32,538 nt of DNA, taken from positions 1 to 32,538 of the forward strand of contig JAJZCG010000028.1 of assembly GCA_021846225.1 (NCBI GenBank). The letters run 5' to 3'. Positions 1-8,376 of this stretch are shown piece after piece. The notes under the pieces were generated by a model. The model did not search any database, was not told where the DNA came from, and saw only the letters and a program-made list of their open reading frames with translations. The position numbers and the translations under genes were made by a program. Positions within the stretch are counted from its first letter, which is position 1, and each line of letters starts with the position of its first letter. This stretch comes from Pseudomonadota bacterium. Lineage in GTDB: Bacteria; Pseudomonadota; Alphaproteobacteria; Acetobacterales; Acetobacteraceae.

Positions 1-143
1 ACTGGCCGGGTGACCTGATCGGCATGTAGATTGCCATTTCGTTGTGACGAGATGGCGCAAAATCAGGTTTTCCCCTGAATGAGAGACGTTTCGGGCTACG
101 TTTTAGGCATTTAAGCGCAATTACTGCATAAACAGGAGGCATA

Positions 144-1358
144 ATGATTACCATGCGTCGGCAACTTCTGGGACTGGGCTTCGTCGCCGCGTCCTCTCTC
201 TTCGCCCTTCACGCGGCTCAGGCCATGAGCGGCCCCACGGCGATCACGATTGACGGTGGCCCGCTCGGCTCGCTCGCGCTCAGCGGCGGTGTTGACGGCT
301 ATGGCTATTACCTGGGCGAGACCAACAGCAACGGCAACATGCCGGGCACCAATAAGGACATCGGCGCCAACGTCGCCAACGGCCTGGTCGAGTTGCAGAA
401 GACCTCGGGCGTCCTGCAGTTCACGGTTGAAGTCGGCTCCAACGGCGGCGCCGTCACCCTTGGCACCGCCCCGAGCCAGACCACCATCAGCAACTTCTCC
501 ACCGGCCCGCTCTATGCCGGTTATGTCACCGTCGCGCCCACCGGCTCGCCGTTCACGGTCTCCGTCGGCCAGATGGGCTCGCTCGAAGGCTACGAATCCG
601 GCGTTGACTGGAACAATTCCAACCAGCTCACCACCGGCATCTTCTATGTTGAAAACGCCCAGGATCGCGGCGTGCAGCTCAACTACTCGCAGGGCCCCGT
701 CTCGGCCTCCGTGCAGCTGGGTGATGGTTACGACACCGGCGTGTTCAACTTCCTGCAGGCTCTGGCCAGCTATTCTTACAACGCCAACAACAGCCTCAGC
801 GTCTTCTACGCGGGCAACCTGGGCCGCACCGGCCTGAACGCCCACACCTATGCCGGCACGGGTAACTACAACACCACCTCCGTTGGCCCCTCCGGCTCCA
901 ACTTCGATAACTCGCAGATGATTGGCGCCTACTACAGCTACACCAACGGCAACCTGAACGTGGTGCCCGAAGTGCAGTACCAGATCGCCAAGGCCGATGC
1001 GCAGCTGAACCAGACGAAGGCGACCAGCAACTTCGGCGCCGCCGTGTTCGGGGACTACTCTTTCGCCAACACCCCGTACTCGCTGGGCGGCTGGGTTGAA
1101 TACTTCACCTCGCACACCTCCAGCGCCGACAGCGCCAAGGGTTTCTCCTGGTTCATTGCGCCGGATGCCGAAGCGGTTGGCTTCTCGGCAACCCCGACCT
1201 GGCAGTACAAGGACCTGTTCGCCCGTGCGGACGTTGGTTACCTCTACCTGCTCAACCGTACCTTGCCATTCCCGACCGGTGCCAAGACCGGTTTTGGCAC
1301 CAACGCCAACGACCGTGGCATCTTCCAGAGCACCCTGGAAGCCGGTTTGCTGTTCTAA
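144..1358 (+). CDS. Outer-membrane beta-barrel protein (porin-like)
   Basis: A 404-residue secreted protein. The start ATG follows a good AGGAGG site (134-139). The N-terminus has a basic MRR, a hydrophobic stretch and an AxA-type cleavage site near HAAQA, so a Sec signal peptide of about 27 residues is likely; a second ATG at 153 would give the same mature protein. The mature chain is rich in Gly, Asn, Ser, Thr and Tyr with alternating short strands and ends in an aromatic residue (LLF), all typical of outer-membrane barrels recognised by BamA. I do not recognise a specific substrate; it resembles uncharacterised alphaproteobacterial barrel proteins annotated as porins. It stands alone, with its own terminator. 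Family assignment rests on composition and ends, not on a catalytic motif. Confidence 0.75.
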   Translation: MITMRRQLLGLGFVAASSLFALHAAQAMSGPTAITIDGGPLGSLALSGGVDGYGYYLGETNSNGNMPGTNKDIGANVANGLVELQKTSGVLQFTVEVGSNGGAVTLGTAPSQTTISNFSTGPLYAGYVTVAPTGSPFTVSVGQMGSLEGYESGVDWNNSNQLTTGIFYVENAQDRGVQLNYSQGPVSASVQLGDGYDTGVFNFLQALASYSYNANNSLSVFYAGNLGRTGLNAHTYAGTGNYNTTSVGPSGSNFDNSQMIGAYYSYTNGNLNVVPEVQYQIAKADAQLNQTKATSNFGAAVFGDYSFANTPYSLGGWVEYFTSHTSSADSAKGFSWFIAPDAEAVGFSATPTWQYKDLFARADVGYLYLLNRTLPFPTGAKTGFGTNANDRGIFQSTLEAGLLF

Positions 1359-1382
1359 AATCCGTTACGTTTAACGGCAATG

Positions 1383-1411
1383 CGGCCGGACCTTCGGGTC
1401 CGGCCGTTTTT
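1383..1411 (+). terminator. Intrinsic terminator of the porin-like gene
   Basis: A perfect 10-bp GC stem (CGGCCGGACC with GGTCCGGCCG) closes a TTCG tetraloop and is followed directly by five T, then GTTT. It lies 24 bases after the porin stop. The opposite strand has no T-run after the stem, so it acts on the plus strand only. Confidence 0.93.
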
Positions 1412-1418
1412 GTTTGGA

Positions 1419-1880
1419 CTATAAAGGCAGCTTCGCCGTCCGCTTCACCGTACGCAACGTGAGCGTTGATTGCACCCGGCTCACCCCCGGCACGCTGGTT
1501 AAAACCTCCGAGTGCAGCCGCTCCAGATCCTCCATATCGCGGAAAATCACCCGCAGCAGATAATCCGACTGCCCGGCCAGCAGATAACATTCCTGAATCT
1601 GCGGCACGAGATTCACCTTCGCCTCGAAGGCGTCCAGCTTCTTGCGGTCCTGCCCGTCGAGCGTGATGAATACATAGGCAGTCCCCGGATATCCGGCGGC
1701 CTTCTGGTCGAGCACCAGATGCGTCCCGGCCACCAGATCCCCCTGCATGAGCAAATGCAGCCGCCGCAAACAGGCCGAGGGCGATAAATTCACCTTCTCC
1801 GCCAGCTCCGCGTTGGAGAGCCGGCCGTCGCCCTGCAAGGCGTTTAGAATTTGCACATCCCGCGCGTCGATTTCATTCAT
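1419..1880 (-). CDS. Lrp/AsnC family transcriptional regulator
   Basis: A 153-residue regulator. Residues about 5-50 form the AsnC-type winged helix-turn-helix (LSNAELAEKVNLSPSACLRR is the recognition part), and residues about 65-145 form the ligand-binding RAM domain. Length and layout match the family. It is transcribed divergently from alanine dehydrogenase with a 156-base AT-rich gap; this arrangement is common for Lrp-type activators of alanine catabolism (AldR/PutR-like). By inference it senses alanine or another amino acid and controls ald and itself. No strong ribosome-binding site precedes the ATG, so expression may be weak or leaderless. The exact effector cannot be read from sequence. 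Confidence 0.92.
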   Translation of the reverse strand: MNEIDARDVQILNALQGDGRLSNAELAEKVNLSPSACLRRLHLLMQGDLVAGTHLVLDQKAAGYPGTAYVFITLDGQDRKKLDAFEAKVNLVPQIQECYLLAGQSDYLLRVIFRDMEDLERLHSEVLTSVPGVSRVQSTLTLRTVKRTAKLPL

Positions 1881-1890
1881 TGATATAAAC

Positions 1891-1916
1891 TTCGAATAAT
1901 TGATGATTTATTGGAA
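1891..1916. promoter_or_regulatory. Inverted repeat next to the Lrp gene start, candidate operator
   Basis: TTCGAATAA (1891-1899) and TTATTGGAA (1908-1916) are an inverted repeat with one mismatch and an 8-base AT-rich spacer, 10 bases before the Lrp-family start. Position and AT-rich dyad form suit an Lrp-type binding site; binding is inferred. Confidence 0.5.
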
Positions 1917-1954
1917 TATATCACCGTAGATACCCCAAAATCCACATCACATTC

Positions 1955-1968
1955 GTGAAAAATTTCAC
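1955..1968. promoter_or_regulatory. Inverted repeat upstream of ald, candidate Lrp operator
   Basis: GTGAAA (1955-1960), two A bases, then TTTCAC (1963-1968) form a perfect 6+6 dyad about 70 bases before the ald start. It sits in the shared regulatory gap, where an activator of ald would be expected. Confidence 0.5.
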
Positions 1969-2036
1969 AAAATCCCGCTATTATTCACCTCAACGGCTGA
2001 AACCTCGGCCGGTTTGAAAACGGGAGAAATTGTCTC

Positions 2037-3152
2037 ATGCGTATCGGCGTACCGGCTGAAATCAAGGATCATGAAGACCGCGTCGGCCTCGTGCCCGCCT
2101 CGGTGCGTGAACTCACCCATCGCGGCCATGAAGTCTCGGTCGAGGCCGGGGCAGGGCACGGCATCGGCGTTTCCGACGCTGACTACGAGGCCGCAGGCGC
2201 CAAAATCGTCGCCGGAGCGGATGACATCTGGGCCAAATCCGAAATGGTCATCAAGGTGAAGGAGCCCTTGTCAGCCGAGCGCAAAAAGCTGCGCCCCGGC
2301 CAGGTTCTGTTCACCTATCTCCACCTCGCCCCGGACCCGGAACAAACCAAGGATCTGCTGGCCTCCGGCGCCACCTGCATCGCTTATGAGACCGTCACCA
2401 GCCCCTCCGGCGCGCTGCCGCTGCTCACCCCGATGTCCGAAGTTGCCGGCCGCATGGCCGTGCAGGTCGGCGCGCATTACATGGAAAACGCCACCGGCGG
2501 GCGCGGCATGCTGCTCGGCGGCGTCCCCGGCGTGGCCCCGGCTGAGGTGCTCATCCTCGGCGGCGGCGTCTCGGGCGCGAATGCCGCCCTCATCGCCATC
2601 GGCATGGGCGCTGATGTCACCGTGGTGGACCGCAACACCGACGTTCTGCGCCGCCTCGTCGCCCAGCACGGCACCCGCATCAAAACCGTGTTCTCCACCC
2701 AGCACGCCATCGCCACCCATATCGCCACGGCGGATCTCGTCATCGGCACGGTGCTGATCCCCGGCGCCGCGGCGCCCAAGCTGGTCACCCGCGCGCTGCT
2801 GCAAACCATGAAGAAGGGCGCGGTCATCGTCGATGTCGCCATCGACCAGGGCGGCTGCACCGAGACCTCGCGCGCCACCACCCACTCCAACCCCACTTAT
2901 GTGGTTGACGGCGTGATTCACTATTGCGTCGCCAACATGCCCGGCGGCGTCGCGCGCACCTCCACCTTCGCGCTCAATAACGCGACTCTCCCCTTCGCCC
3001 TGGCGCTGGCTGATAAAGGCTGGAAACAGGCGCTGAAGGACGATCGCCACCTGCGCGACGGCCTCAACGTCCACGCTGGCAAAGTCACGCATCCGGCGGT
3101 CGCCGCCGCGCTGGGCTACGCCTATGAGCCGGTGGAAAACGCGCTGGCCTGA
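2037..3152 (+). CDS. ald: Alanine dehydrogenase
   Basis: NAD-dependent alanine dehydrogenase, 371 residues, the usual length. It catalyses reversible oxidative deamination of L-alanine to pyruvate and ammonia in the cytoplasm. Visible family features are [10 protein letters not shown] at the N-terminus, the substrate-binding Arg15, Lys75 and His96 (FTYLHLA), the Rossmann fingerprint LGGGVSG at about 174-180, the VDVAIDQGG segment with the catalytic Asp (about 270), and [16 protein letters not shown]. The ATG follows GGGAG at 2022-2026. It is monocistronic: a divergent Lrp-type regulator lies upstream and a strong hairpin lies 15 bases downstream. Regulation by the neighbouring Lrp protein is likely. 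Confidence 0.97.
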   Translation: MRIGVPAEIKDHEDRVGLVPASVRELTHRGHEVSVEAGAGHGIGVSDADYEAAGAKIVAGADDIWAKSEMVIKVKEPLSAERKKLRPGQVLFTYLHLAPDPEQTKDLLASGATCIAYETVTSPSGALPLLTPMSEVAGRMAVQVGAHYMENATGGRGMLLGGVPGVAPAEVLILGGGVSGANAALIAIGMGADVTVVDRNTDVLRRLVAQHGTRIKTVFSTQHAIATHIATADLVIGTVLIPGAAAPKLVTRALLQTMKKGAVIVDVAIDQGGCTETSRATTHSNPTYVVDGVIHYCVANMPGGVARTSTFALNNATLPFALALADKGWKQALKDDRHLRDGLNVHAGKVTHPAVAAALGYAYEPVENALA

Positions 3153-3166
3153 ATCCTGCCCCATCC

Positions 3167-3190
3167 GCGGCGGAGGTTCGCCTCCGCCGC
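3167..3190 (+). terminator. Strong hairpin after ald
   Basis: A perfect 10-bp stem (GCGGCGGAGG with CCTCCGCCGC) closes a TTCG tetraloop 15 bases after the ald stop. There is no T-run after it, so it may stabilise the mRNA end or pause polymerase rather than act as a classical intrinsic terminator. Confidence 0.65.
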
Positions 3191-3378
3191 TCGCGCCGGT
3201 CTCACCTCGCGGGCCATGCTCAACTCCTCCAGGGCATGGCGCGGGGTGTTATGCGTTTTTCGCATGCGTGAAATGTTGCCGAGGGGCTTTTTCCCGCCAA
3301 AACACGCGCCTACCCGATAAGATGCAATGCCGTGAGAGCATGAGTAAGCGCTGAGCAGCCTGGAAGGCCAGTTCCATC

Positions 3379-3396
3379 ATGGCGGACTATGGCTGA
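3379..3396 (+). promoter_or_regulatory. Possible five-codon leader ORF coupled to the next gene
   Basis: ATG at 3379 opens a five-codon frame (M-A-D-Y-G) whose TGA (3394-3396) overlaps the start ATG at 3396 as TGATG. A GGAAGG at 3362-3367 could serve as its ribosome-binding site, while the downstream ATG has none of its own. Coupled re-initiation is an inference. The rest of 3191-3378 contains only a small ATGCG-TTTTT-CGCAT hairpin (3251-3265). Confidence 0.3.
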
Positions 3397-5201
3397 TGTT
3401 GGAGGAATGGGACTTGCTGCCGACCGATATCAAAGATCCCGGCTATTTCCACAAAGTAGTGGATTGCCAGTTCGCCTGTCCGGCCCATACGCCGGTTCCC
3501 GAATATATCCGCCTGATCGCCGCCGGCCGCTATGGCGATGCGTATATGGTCAACTGGAAATCCAACGTATTCCCCGGCATCCTGGGCCGGACGTGTGACC
3601 GCCCCTGCGAACCGGCCTGCCGGCGCGGGCGGGTTGAGGAACAACCGGTGGCCATCTGCCGGCTCAAGCGCGTCGCGGCTGACTATAAGGGCGACATCGC
3701 GGAGCGCATGCCATCCCCCGCCGCCACAAAAAACGGCAAGCGCATCGCGGTGGTCGGCGCCGGGCCGTCCTCGCTCACGGTCGCGCGCGATCTCGCCCCC
3801 CTTGGCTATGAGATCACCATTTTTGATGAAAACGCGAAGGGCGGCGGCATGGTCCGCAGCCAGATCCCCAAGTTCCGCCTGCCCGAGGAAGTCATTGACG
3901 AAGAAGTCGGCTATGTCCTGGGCCTGGGGGTTGAAACCCGCTTCGGCGAAAGGGTGAACAGCCTCAAATCCCTGCTCGATGACGGCTATGACGCCGTATT
4001 CATCGGCACCGGCGCCCCGCGCGGGCGCGATCTCGCCATCCCTGGCCGCAAGGAGGCCGCGGCCAACATCCATCTGGGGATCGACTGGCTCTCCTCGGTC
4101 TCCTTTGGCCATGTCACCAGCATCGGCAAGCGGGTCATCGTGCTCGGCGGCGGCAACACGGCGATGGACTGCTGCCGCTCCGCGCGGCGCATGGGCGGTG
4201 AGGACGTGAAGGTCGTCGTCCGCTCCGGCTTCAAGGAAATGAAGGCCAGCCCGTGGGAAAAAGAAGACGCCATGCATGAGGACATTCCCATCCTCAACTT
4301 CATGGTGCCCAAGGAATTCACCCATGAGCACAACCGCCTCACCGGCGTCGTGTTCGAGACCGTGCACGCCGTCTACGACGATAAAGGCCGCCGCCAGCTG
4401 GTGAACAATGGCGAGCCGGATGTGCATATCCCATGCGACGATGTTCTGCTCGCCGTCGGCCAGGAGAACGCCTTCCCCTGGATCGAGCGCGACATCGGCA
4501 TCGCCTTTGACCGCTGGGGCATGCCGGTGGTGGACGAGACCACCCACCGCTCCACCAATGAAAAAGTCTTTTTTGGCGGTGACGCCGCATTCGGCCCCAA
4601 GAACATCATCTGGGCCGTCGCCCACGGCCACCAGGCGGCGATCTCCATTGATCGTCTCTGCCAGGGCCGCGCGGTTGAGGACCGTCCAGCCCCGGCCGTG
4701 AGCATGGCCAGCCAGAAAATGGGCATCCACGAGTGGAGCTACGACAACGAGGTCTCCAACGACCATCGCTTCGCCGTTCCCCATGCCGAAAAAACCGTGG
4801 CGCTGGCCAATATCAAAACCGAGGTCGAGCTTGGCTTCGACCTTAAGCAGGCCCTCGCCGAAGCCCAGCGCTGCCTCAATTGCGATGTGCAGACCGTCTT
4901 CTCCGCCCCCGCCTGCATCGAATGCGATGCCTGCGTCGACATCTGCCCCGAGGATTGCATCACCTTCACCGCCGATGGCGAGGAGGCCGATCTGCGCGGC
5001 CGCCTCAATGCCCCGGCGCGCAACCTCAGCCAGGATATCTACATCGCGGACGGCCTGAAGACCGGGCGCATCATGGTCAAGGATGAGGATGTCTGTCTGC
5101 ATTGCGGCATGTGTGCCGAGCGTTGCCCAACCGGTGCCTGGGACATGCAACGTTTTCTCTTCGATATGGCACAGGCGGGAACAGCATGCTCCAAGTCGTA
5201 A
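3396..5201 (+). CDS. GltD-like NAD(P)H/flavin and 2x[4Fe-4S] subunit of 2-oxoacid oxidoreductase
   Basis: A 601-residue electron-transfer subunit. The N-terminus carries Cys24, 28, 67, 71, 75 and 88, as in the iron-sulfur domain of glutamate synthase small subunit. A FAD-binding fingerprint (VVGAGPSS, 119-126) and a nucleotide-binding one (VLGGGNTAMD, 249-258) follow. The C-terminus adds two ferredoxin-type clusters: Cys507/510/513/517 and Cys567/570/573/577. It overlaps the next gene by 16 bases, and the downstream genes encode a 2-oxoacid:ferredoxin oxidoreductase, so it probably passes electrons between that enzyme and NADP(H). The layout recalls the third subunit of Azoarcus 2-oxoglutarate:NADP+ oxidoreductase. 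The frame is open back to 3348 without ATG/GTG/TTG, so 3396 is the best start although it lacks a clear ribosome-binding site. Confidence 0.87.
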   Translation: MLEEWDLLPTDIKDPGYFHKVVDCQFACPAHTPVPEYIRLIAAGRYGDAYMVNWKSNVFPGILGRTCDRPCEPACRRGRVEEQPVAICRLKRVAADYKGDIAERMPSPAATKNGKRIAVVGAGPSSLTVARDLAPLGYEITIFDENAKGGGMVRSQIPKFRLPEEVIDEEVGYVLGLGVETRFGERVNSLKSLLDDGYDAVFIGTGAPRGRDLAIPGRKEAAANIHLGIDWLSSVSFGHVTSIGKRVIVLGGGNTAMDCCRSARRMGGEDVKVVVRSGFKEMKASPWEKEDAMHEDIPILNFMVPKEFTHEHNRLTGVVFETVHAVYDDKGRRQLVNNGEPDVHIPCDDVLLAVGQENAFPWIERDIGIAFDRWGMPVVDETTHRSTNEKVFFGGDAAFGPKNIIWAVAHGHQAAISIDRLCQGRAVEDRPAPAVSMASQKMGIHEWSYDNEVSNDHRFAVPHAEKTVALANIKTEVELGFDLKQALAEAQRCLNCDVQTVFSAPACIECDACVDICPEDCITFTADGEEADLRGRLNAPARNLSQDIYIADGLKTGRIMVKDEDVCLHCGMCAERCPTGAWDMQRFLFDMAQAGTACSKS

Positions 5202-7042
5202 AACCGGTTGACGGCCTCGTCAGCGTCAACGATTTCGTCGTCAAATTCGCCAACGTCAACGGCTCCGGCTCCGCCAGCGCCAACCAGATGTTCGGCAAGG
5301 CCATTCTGCGCATGGGCGTGCCCGCGGCCACGCGCAACATCTTCCCCTCCAACATCCAGGGCCTGCCGACGTGGTATGAAATCCGCGTTTCCGAGGCCGG
5401 CTACCTGGGCGCGCGCGCGGGCACGGATTTCATGGTTGCGATGAACCCGCAAACCTGGGACCAGGACATCGCCTCCATCCTCCCCGGCGGCTATCTGTTC
5501 TACGATTCCAGCCGCGTGGTGCCCGAGAGCCGCCTGCGTAACGACATCGTCATCATCGGCATGCCGCTCACCGAGCTGTGCAACCGCGTCTACACCGATC
5601 CGCGCCAGCGCCAGCTCTTCAAGAACATCATCTATGTCGGCGCCATCGCGGCGCTGCTGGATATCGAGATCGAGGTGCTGGAAACCCTGATCGCCGAGCA
5701 GTTCAAGGCCAAGGAAAAGCTGATCTCGGCCAACATCCAGGCGCTGCACATGGGGCGGGACTACGCGCAAACCAACCTGCAATGCCCCATCGGCCTGCGC
5801 GTGCGCCGCTCCAACGCCGTGGGCGATCGCATCGCCATCGAGGGCAACGCCGCCGCCGGCCTCGGCGCGGTCTATGGCGGCGCCACTGTCGCCGCCTGGT
5901 ATCCCATCACGCCGTCCACCTCGCTGGTCGAGGGTTTCCAGAAATACTGCACCCGTTTCCGGGTCGATAAGCAAACCGGCGCGCATAATTTCGCCATCGT
6001 GCAGGCCGAGGACGAACTCTCCTCCATCGGCATGGTCATCGGCGCCTCCTGGAACGGTGCGCGCGCCTTCACCGCCACCTCCGGCCCCGGCATTTCGCTG
6101 ATGCAGGAATTCTTCGGCCTGGCCTATTTCGCCGAAATCCCCGCCGTCATCTTCGATGTCCAGCGCGCAGGCCCCTCCACCGGCATGCCCACCCGCACCC
6201 AGCAGTGCGACGTTCTGGCCTGCGCCTATGCCTCGCATGGCGATACCAAACACGTCCTGCTCTTCCCCGAAGACCCCTATGAGTGCTTCACCTTCGGCGC
6301 CCAGGCGTTTGATCTTGCCGAGCGCCTGCAAACCCCCGTTTTCGTTCTGCTCGATCTCGACATCGGCATGAACGAGCGCCTCACCCGCCCGCTCGTCTGG
6401 GATGACTCCAAAAAGATGGATCGCGGCAAGGTGATGACCGCGCAAGAGCTCGAAGCCGGCAAGGAGTTCGGCCGCTACCTCGATGCCGATGGCGACGGCA
6501 TCACCTACCGCACCTATCCCGGCACCCATCCCACCCGCGGTTCCTTCTTCACCCGCGGCACCTCGAAGGACCGTTACGCCCGCTACACCGAAGCCGGTGC
6601 GGCCTATGAGGACAACATGCAGCGCCTGCTGCGCAAATTCGCCACCGCCGCCACGCTGGTTCCCGCCCCCGAGGTCCGCCCGGCATCCCGGCCCACCAAA
6701 CTCGGCGCCATCTATTACGGGTCCACCACCCCCGCCATGCTGGAAGCGGCGGACCTGCTGGCCGCCGAGGGCATCGAGCTGGATCTGATGCGCGTGCGCG
6801 CGTTCCCCTTCAGCGATGTGGTCAACGGCTTCATCGAGGCCCATGAGAAAGTCTTCGTCGTCGAACAGAACCGCGACGCCCAGCTGCGTACCCTGCTGGT
6901 CAACGAGCTGGAAATAGACCCCGCCCGCCTGCCCAAAATCTTGCATTACGACGGCTCGCCGGTCACCGCGCGCCAGATCGCCGGAAAAATCAAAGGCCAT
7001 GCCGCGCTCACGGCCCGGTCTTTCGAGAGGAGCGCGTCATGA
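5186..7042 (+). CDS. korA: 2-oxoacid:acceptor oxidoreductase, fused gamma-alpha subunit
   Basis: A 618-residue subunit. Residues about 20-190 are the gamma domain (GSASANQMFGKAIL, then EAGYLGARAGTDFMVAMNP). From about 220 comes the alpha, pyrimidine-binding domain with the hallmark YPITPSTS (239-246) and QRAGPSTGMPTRTQQCD (about 326-342). With the beta subunit it makes a 2-oxoacid:ferredoxin oxidoreductase, which decarboxylates a 2-oxoacid to an acyl-CoA. The frame is open further upstream to 5102, but the ATG at 5186 follows GGCGGGA and gives the expected N-terminus; it overlaps the upstream gene by 16 bases. The downstream gene begins in its ATGA stop. The substrate (2-oxoglutarate, pyruvate or another 2-oxoacid) cannot be read with certainty. 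Confidence 0.92.
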   Translation: MLQVVKPVDGLVSVNDFVVKFANVNGSGSASANQMFGKAILRMGVPAATRNIFPSNIQGLPTWYEIRVSEAGYLGARAGTDFMVAMNPQTWDQDIASILPGGYLFYDSSRVVPESRLRNDIVIIGMPLTELCNRVYTDPRQRQLFKNIIYVGAIAALLDIEIEVLETLIAEQFKAKEKLISANIQALHMGRDYAQTNLQCPIGLRVRRSNAVGDRIAIEGNAAAGLGAVYGGATVAAWYPITPSTSLVEGFQKYCTRFRVDKQTGAHNFAIVQAEDELSSIGMVIGASWNGARAFTATSGPGISLMQEFFGLAYFAEIPAVIFDVQRAGPSTGMPTRTQQCDVLACAYASHGDTKHVLLFPEDPYECFTFGAQAFDLAERLQTPVFVLLDLDIGMNERLTRPLVWDDSKKMDRGKVMTAQELEAGKEFGRYLDADGDGITYRTYPGTHPTRGSFFTRGTSKDRYARYTEAGAAYEDNMQRLLRKFATAATLVPAPEVRPASRPTKLGAIYYGSTTPAMLEAADLLAAEGIELDLMRVRAFPFSDVVNGFIEAHEKVFVVEQNRDAQLRTLLVNELEIDPARLPKILHYDGSPVTARQIAGKIKGHAALTARSFERSAS

Positions 7043-8094
7043 GCTTTCTGCCAAAACCCAAGCTGCACCACCCCGGCCTGCTCCCCAACGCGCTGGGCTA
7101 CACGCGGCGCGACTATGAGGGCGCGATCTCAACCCTCTGCGCTGGCTGCGGCCATGATTCCATCTCGGCGGCCATCGTCCACGCCTGCTTCCAGATGGAC
7201 CTGCCCCCCCACCGCATCGCCAAGCTCTCAGGCATCGGCTGCTCCTCCAAAACGCCGACCTATTTTCTCGGCAGCTCGCACGGCTTCAACTCCGTGCACG
7301 GGCGCATGCCCTCCGTCCTCACCGGCGCCAACCTCGCCAACCGGGACCTGATTTATCTGGGCGTCTCAGGCGATGGTGACTCCGCCTCCATCGGCCTCGG
7401 CCAGTTCGCCCACTCCATGCGCCGCGGCGTCAACATGGTCTATATCGTCGAGAACAACGGCGTGTACGGGCTCACCAAGGGCCAGTTCTCCGCCACGGCT
7501 GACAAGGGCGCCAAGAGCAAGCGCGGTGTCGCCAATAACGACGAGGCGATCGACCTGGTCAGCATGGCCATCCAGCTTGGCGCCAGTTTTGTCGGCCGCA
7601 GCTTCTCGGGCGACAAGGCCCAGCTCATACCGCTGATCCAGGCCGCTCTGGCCCACCCCGGCGCCGCGTTCATTGACTGCATCTCCCCCTGCGTCACCTT
7701 CAACAATCACCAGGGCTCCACCAAAAGCTTCGACTATGTGCGCGAGCACAACGAGGCGGTGAACATGCTGGATGTCATCACCGGCCGCGACGAGATCACC
7801 GTCGACTACGCCCCCGGCGCGGTCGAGATCGTCGAACAGCATGACGGCTCGCTGCTGCGCCTGCGTAAGCTCGCGGGTGATTACGATGTCGGCAGCCGCG
7901 CCGAGGCGTTGAACTTTCTGCAACACCACCACGCCAAGGGGGAAATCGTCACCGGTCTGCTCTACCTCGACCCCGAGCCCGAGGAGATGCACGGCTACCT
8001 CAAAACCGCGGCCACCCCGCTGAACGCCCTGGACGAGACGGATCTCTGCCCCGGCTCGGCGGCGCTGGAGGCGCTGAACGCCACCCTGCGCTGA
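7039..8094 (+). CDS. korB: 2-oxoacid:ferredoxin oxidoreductase, thiamine-diphosphate beta subunit
   Basis: A 351-residue beta subunit. GDGDSASIG (111-118) followed by VENNGVYGLTKGQ (about 137-149) is the thiamine-diphosphate/Mg motif. Cys34 and Cys37 (CAGCGHD), Cys68 (GIGCSS) and Cys217 (SPCVTFNN) match the four ligands of the proximal [4Fe-4S] cluster. The start overlaps the korA stop as ATGA, so the two are translationally coupled. It ends 12 bases before a stem-loop. Together with the two upstream genes it should form a cytoplasmic complex linking 2-oxoacid oxidation to NAD(P) or ferredoxin. Confidence 0.93.
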   Translation: MSFLPKPKLHHPGLLPNALGYTRRDYEGAISTLCAGCGHDSISAAIVHACFQMDLPPHRIAKLSGIGCSSKTPTYFLGSSHGFNSVHGRMPSVLTGANLANRDLIYLGVSGDGDSASIGLGQFAHSMRRGVNMVYIVENNGVYGLTKGQFSATADKGAKSKRGVANNDEAIDLVSMAIQLGASFVGRSFSGDKAQLIPLIQAALAHPGAAFIDCISPCVTFNNHQGSTKSFDYVREHNEAVNMLDVITGRDEITVDYAPGAVEIVEQHDGSLLRLRKLAGDYDVGSRAEALNFLQHHHAKGEIVTGLLYLDPEPEEMHGYLKTAATPLNALDETDLCPGSAALEALNATLR

Positions 8095-8105
8095 CCACCC
8101 GGCCA

Positions 8106-8148
8106 CCGGCGCGGGCATCTTTTTTGCCATTTTTCTCTCCCGCGCCGG
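8106..8148 (+). terminator. Long-loop stem after korB, possible terminator
   Basis: CCGGCGCGGG (8106-8115) pairs perfectly with CCCGCGCCGG (8139-8148) around a T-rich 23-base loop, 12 bases after the korB stop; GGTTTCTCT follows. The 10-bp GC stem suits an end-of-operon signal but the T-tract is poor. Confidence 0.5.
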
Positions 8149-8241
8149 GGTTTCTCTGTCCTTTGCAAAAATATTTTTTGTACCCCGGGCCTGAATCCCC
8201 GCGCCCCGCGCTCCGCCGTGGTTGGAAGAGTTTTGCACCCC

Positions 8242-8299
8242 GCTCCCCGATGTTGGGAGCAAATTTCTCCCAGCTCCTCCAGGGGAGAGAGAACATCGG
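8242..8299 (+). promoter_or_regulatory. Candidate switch-like RNA leader of the sulfite reductase operon
   Basis: Several pairings compete for the same bases. GCTCCC (8242-8247) pairs with GGGAGC (8255-8260). GGGAG (8255-8259) also pairs with CTCCC (8267-8271). CCGATGTT (8247-8254) pairs perfectly with AACATCGG (8292-8299), enclosing the second hairpin and a CTCC/GGAG one (8274-8277 with 8284-8287) in a three-way junction. These folds exclude the first one, as in attenuators and riboswitches. It matches no riboswitch consensus I know. Confidence 0.4.
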
Positions 8300-8355
8300 T
8301 TCATTCTTTTCAGCCTTGTTGCATCAGGGGGGCTGCGCGCGGGAACCAGGGACCG

Positions 8356-8376
8356 CCCGCCCGGCCGGGCGGGTTT
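8356..8376 (+). terminator. GC palindrome followed by T-run, possible attenuator
   Basis: CCCGCCCGG joined to CCGGGCGGG is an 18-base perfect palindrome (7-bp stem with GGCC loop) followed by TTTC, inside the leader and 82 bases before the gene start. The T-run is short, so terminator strength is uncertain. Confidence 0.4.

Noticed and set aside
1-143. Small dyad TCAGG/CCTGA at 63-78 as a terminator or operator
   Set aside because: Only five base pairs and no T-run; nothing else in the stretch is convincing beyond the ribosome-binding site.
3387-5150. 587-residue minus-strand open frame
   Set aside because: Mirror of the flavoprotein gene in GC-rich DNA; composition is Gly/Ala/Asp/His-rich with no family motif, and the plus strand has clear cofactor motifs.
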